Assembly: GCA_903930395.1 (NCBI GenBank)
Contig: CAIYYE010000414.1
Location: 1-7,758, forward strand
Direction of reading: 5' to 3'
DNA length: 7,758 nt
From: an uncultured beta proteobacterium
GTDB lineage: Bacteria > Pseudomonadota > Gammaproteobacteria > Burkholderiales > Rhodocyclaceae
Shown here: positions 5,786-7,758 of the stretch, one piece after another
How positions within the stretch are numbered: the stretch's first letter is position 1
Layout of the letters: every line of letters starts with the position of its first letter
Translations under genes and position numbers: made by a program
Notes under the pieces: generated by a model
Seen by the model: the letters and a program-made list of their open reading frames with translations, nothing else
Databases searched by the model: none
What the model was told of the DNA's origin: nothing

Positions 5786-7008
5786 AGGTAATTGAACAAC
5801 GTCATCTGGCTGACCTGCTTGAAGGACAGTTGTGCCGCCTCAAGCACCATCTTGTGATTGGCCATATCGGAAATCGCCTGGGTGTAATCGAGATCCTGGA
5901 GCTTGCTCAGATCGCTCTGGTACTGCAGGTCACGGTCCGCCCCGGCCACACTCAGATTTTCGAGTTCCAGACGGCGGGCGCCGATCGAGGTCTGCGCCGT
6001 GATCAGGTGATCGTAGGCCTGATCGAGATTCAGGCGGATCTGGGTAATCTGGTTCTTGAACGCTGCCTGGGTCGCCGGCGAGGTGGAGACACTGGCATTG
6101 AGCGCCTTGATCATGCTGTCCAGAGTCGTGAAAATATCCTGATTGGCCGCCGGTTCTACCGTAAAGGTGTCACCGGTCGCTGGCGTTCCGGAAAGATTGA
6201 TCCTGACCTGCTGACCGACCGGACCGAGCACGATATCCGAACCCGGCGTATAGGTCAGCCCGGTCACCGGCGCAGCCGGCACGCCGTTGGTCGTCACATC
6301 GAGGGTATAGACGCCGGGAGCCGTGAAAGTCAGCTTGTAGGTACTGTCGTTATAGCCGGAAATCATCGACGACGCGCCGAGAAGCCCAGTCCCGGTGTTG
6401 GTGGCACCGGCAGAAAAGGCGAACTTGCCGTTGCCTTCCGGAATACGCATGAAGACGTCGCTACCGGCCGCAGAAACATCCATCACCCGCCCGGTGTCGA
6501 CCTGCAACTGGCGAGTCCCGTCATCCCCGACGTAGGCGATGCTTCGGCTACCCGGCGACCCGGATACGGCAAACGGCTGCGTTTCGCCCCTGAATCCGGC
6601 AAAGACATGCTGCCCCATCGTATCCGTACTGTTGGCAATGCCCAGCAACTGCTCGAAGTCCTGCGTAATTTCGGCTGCCAGCGCCAGGCGCGAGGTGTCA
6701 CTGATATTCCCGTTATCGGCCTCTGCCGCCCTGACCATCACATTGGAGATCAGGTCGCTGGCAGTCCGCAAGGTGCTTTCCAGACTCGCCAACTGGCTGG
6801 CGGCATTGCCCTGATTATCGACAAACTGGCTGTTGACCGCCTTTTTCTGGCCAATGACAACAGCCTGGGCAGCCGAGACCGGATCATCGGCCGGGGTCAG
6901 AATGCGACGCCCGGTCGACATCTGGTTCTGCAGTCGGTACAAGCCCGTCTGCAATTGCTGCAGATTCTGGGTGTTGGTATCGAACATCATCGAGGTGCTT
7001 ATGCGCAT
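5782..7008 (-). CDS. flgL: Flagellar hook-associated protein 3, FlgL (hook-filament junction)
   Basis: FlgL is exported after the hook is complete and forms the second junction layer between FlgK and the filament. The 408-residue product has the flagellin-like N-terminal helical region starting MRISTSMMFD, with MSTGRRILTPADDPVSAAQA at 30-49. It also has MGQHVFAGFRGETQPF at 131-146, typical of FlgL, and a C-terminal helical region ending in VLEAAQLSFKQVSQMTLFNY. It is about 90 residues longer than the enterobacterial protein (about 317); the extra length is an apparent beta-rich module at about 200-290. The start is fixed by an AAGGAG Shine-Dalgarno (complement of 7016-7021) 7 nt upstream. It follows flgK by 11 bp and overlaps the downstream lipoprotein gene by 4 bp. 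Confidence 0.96.
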   Translation of the reverse strand: MRISTSMMFDTNTQNLQQLQTGLYRLQNQMSTGRRILTPADDPVSAAQAVVIGQKKAVNSQFVDNQGNAASQLASLESTLRTASDLISNVMVRAAEADNGNISDTSRLALAAEITQDFEQLLGIANSTDTMGQHVFAGFRGETQPFAVSGSPGSRSIAYVGDDGTRQLQVDTGRVMDVSAAGSDVFMRIPEGNGKFAFSAGATNTGTGLLGASSMISGYNDSTYKLTFTAPGVYTLDVTTNGVPAAPVTGLTYTPGSDIVLGPVGQQVRINLSGTPATGDTFTVEPAANQDIFTTLDSMIKALNASVSTSPATQAAFKNQITQIRLNLDQAYDHLITAQTSIGARRLELENLSVAGADRDLQYQSDLSKLQDLDYTQAISDMANHKMVLEAAQLSFKQVSQMTLFNYL

Positions 7009-7015
7009 GATGTCA

Positions 7016-7021
7016 CTCCTT
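7016..7021 (-). promoter_or_regulatory. Ribosome binding site of flgL, overlapping the flgK stop
   Basis: Read on the minus strand the sequence is AAGGAG, 7 nt before the flgL ATG. Its first two bases are the last two of the flgK TAA stop (7020-7022). Ribosomes finishing flgK therefore uncover the flgL site, a simple arrangement for keeping the two junction proteins in step. Confidence 0.8.
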
Positions 7022-7757
7022 AATTGGTGATGCCGAGAAGCGTGTCAAACAGCTTCGAAGCAATGTCGAGTGATTTGGCGGATGCCTGGTAGGCCTGCTG
7101 GTAACGAATCAGATTGGCCGCTTCCTCGTCAAGATTGACGCCGGAAACCGCCGAGCGGGCCAGTTCATTCTGCTTGAGCAGCGCCGTCTGGGATTCGCCA
7201 CTGACCTTGATCTGGCGGGTTACGGAACCGACACCGCTGACCAGGCTGGCATAGCTCCCCTGGTAGCTTGCCTTGCCCCCTTCCATTGTGTTCTGGGTCT
7301 GCAGTGCTGCCAGCTTGACGGCGTTTCGGCCATCCGACACCCCGTTTATGTTCGCCGCGATGGTGAAAGTGTCACCATTCGCCGGCACACCGGAAACATC
7401 GATGGAAATACCGTTATACGTAATGCGCGTCAGTTCCGAGCTACCATTGAGCCGATTGATCGACCCCGCCGCGATAGTCAGGCTCGTGCCATCGGCGTAG
7501 GTGGCACTCACCGTCCCGCTGGCTGGCATGGTGAAACCAAATGTGCCGGTGCCCTGGTTATAGGTAAAGGTTTTCGGGACATTCGCCAGGGAGTAGCCCG
7601 GGCTGACTATCCCCTGGCCAAGCTTGAGGGAGCCGGTATTGGCCGCACCCAGCGTCGTGGTGCTCGGCGCGCCGACGGCAATCCGCTTGACGTCGGCGGC
7701 GATGGTCGAATTGATCTGGAAGTTGCGGGCGGCGTCGCGGGTGGGTTCGATGCGGTA
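7020..7757 (-). CDS. flgK: Flagellar hook-associated protein 1, FlgK, C-terminal part (5' end outside window)
   Basis: FlgK is the first hook-filament junction protein, exported through the gate and placed directly on the hook tip. The frame is open from the right edge of the window to the TAA at 7020-7022, giving 245 visible residues. The ATG at 7527-7529 is internal and should not be taken as the start. The visible part begins with RDAARNFQIN and a middle domain region (IAADVKRIAVGAP), then a beta-rich module with SGVPANGDTFTIAAN. It ends in the highly conserved C-terminal helix with SGVNLDEEAANLIRYQQAYQ and SLDIASKLFDTLLGI. This helix packs in the D0/D1 core shared by axial proteins. It lies 11 bp upstream of flgL. 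The N-terminal half is missing only because of the window edge. Confidence 0.95.
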   Translation of the reverse strand, partial: YRIEPTRDAARNFQINSTIAADVKRIAVGAPSTTTLGAANTGSLKLGQGIVSPGYSLANVPKTFTYNQGTGTFGFTMPASGTVSATYADGTSLTIAAGSINRLNGSSELTRITYNGISIDVSGVPANGDTFTIAANINGVSDGRNAVKLAALQTQNTMEGGKASYQGSYASLVSGVGSVTRQIKVSGESQTALLKQNELARSAVSGVNLDEEAANLIRYQQAYQASAKSLDIASKLFDTLLGITN

Positions 7758-7758
7758 A

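Noticed and set aside
4691..5791. 366-codon + strand open frame running from inside fliR through the lipoprotein gene
   Set aside because: It is a +2-frame shadow of fliR, then a codon-aligned antisense of the lipoprotein gene. The predicted product is His/Arg-rich and low in any recognisable motif.
5830..7023. 397-codon open frame on the + strand opposite flgL
   Set aside because: It is codon-aligned with flgL, so it stays open simply because flgL avoids TTA, CTA and TCA codons. The product is Arg/Gly/His-rich without domain signature, whereas flgL is unmistakable.
7527..7529. ATG (minus strand) as the start of a 169-residue gene
   Set aside because: The frame is open to the right edge of the window and the upstream translation continues FlgK-like sequence; this is an internal Met.

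Overview
The window is a dense piece of flagellar gene cluster from a GC-rich Gram-negative bacterium. Gene order, the FliK/FliL/FliM/FliP protein styles and the absence of non-flagellar insertions look like a betaproteobacterium, with the Rhodocyclales (Dechloromonas/Azonexus type) as my best guess. That assignment rests on recognition, not on a database comparison. There are no RNA genes, mobile elements, CRISPR arrays or signs of recent transfer.

Left to right on the + strand: the 3' part of fliK (hook-length control), fliL (stator/basal-body membrane protein), fliM and fliN (C-ring switch), then fliO, fliP, fliQ and fliR (assembly and core of the flagellar type III export gate). Genes are packed with overlaps or gaps of only a few bases (fliM/fliN 8 bp, fliO/fliP 8 bp, fliP/fliQ 4 bp, fliQ/fliR 2 bp gap). 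The exception is a 120-bp spacer between fliN and fliO. It holds a strong two-part stem-loop, a partial dyad and a possible -10 element, so the unit may be divided there into switch genes and export-gate genes.

On the - strand, reading towards fliR, are the 3' part of flgK (first hook-filament junction protein), complete flgL (second junction protein), and an unnamed 152-residue predicted lipoprotein translationally coupled to flgL by an ATGA overlap. The lipoprotein gene and fliR meet tail to tail and overlap by 7 bp, so there is no intergenic room for a terminator.

The genes work together. FliP/Q/R with FliO's help form the export gate. FliK ends hook export by switching gate specificity, after which FlgK and FlgL are exported and build the junction on which filament grows. 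FliM/FliN form the rotor switch that CheY-P controls, and FliL supports torque generation. The least explained items are the flgL-coupled lipoprotein, the fliN-fliO spacer, and a beta-type module shared by FlgL and FlgK. I found no wholly new system; most of the window is a conventional flagellar locus.
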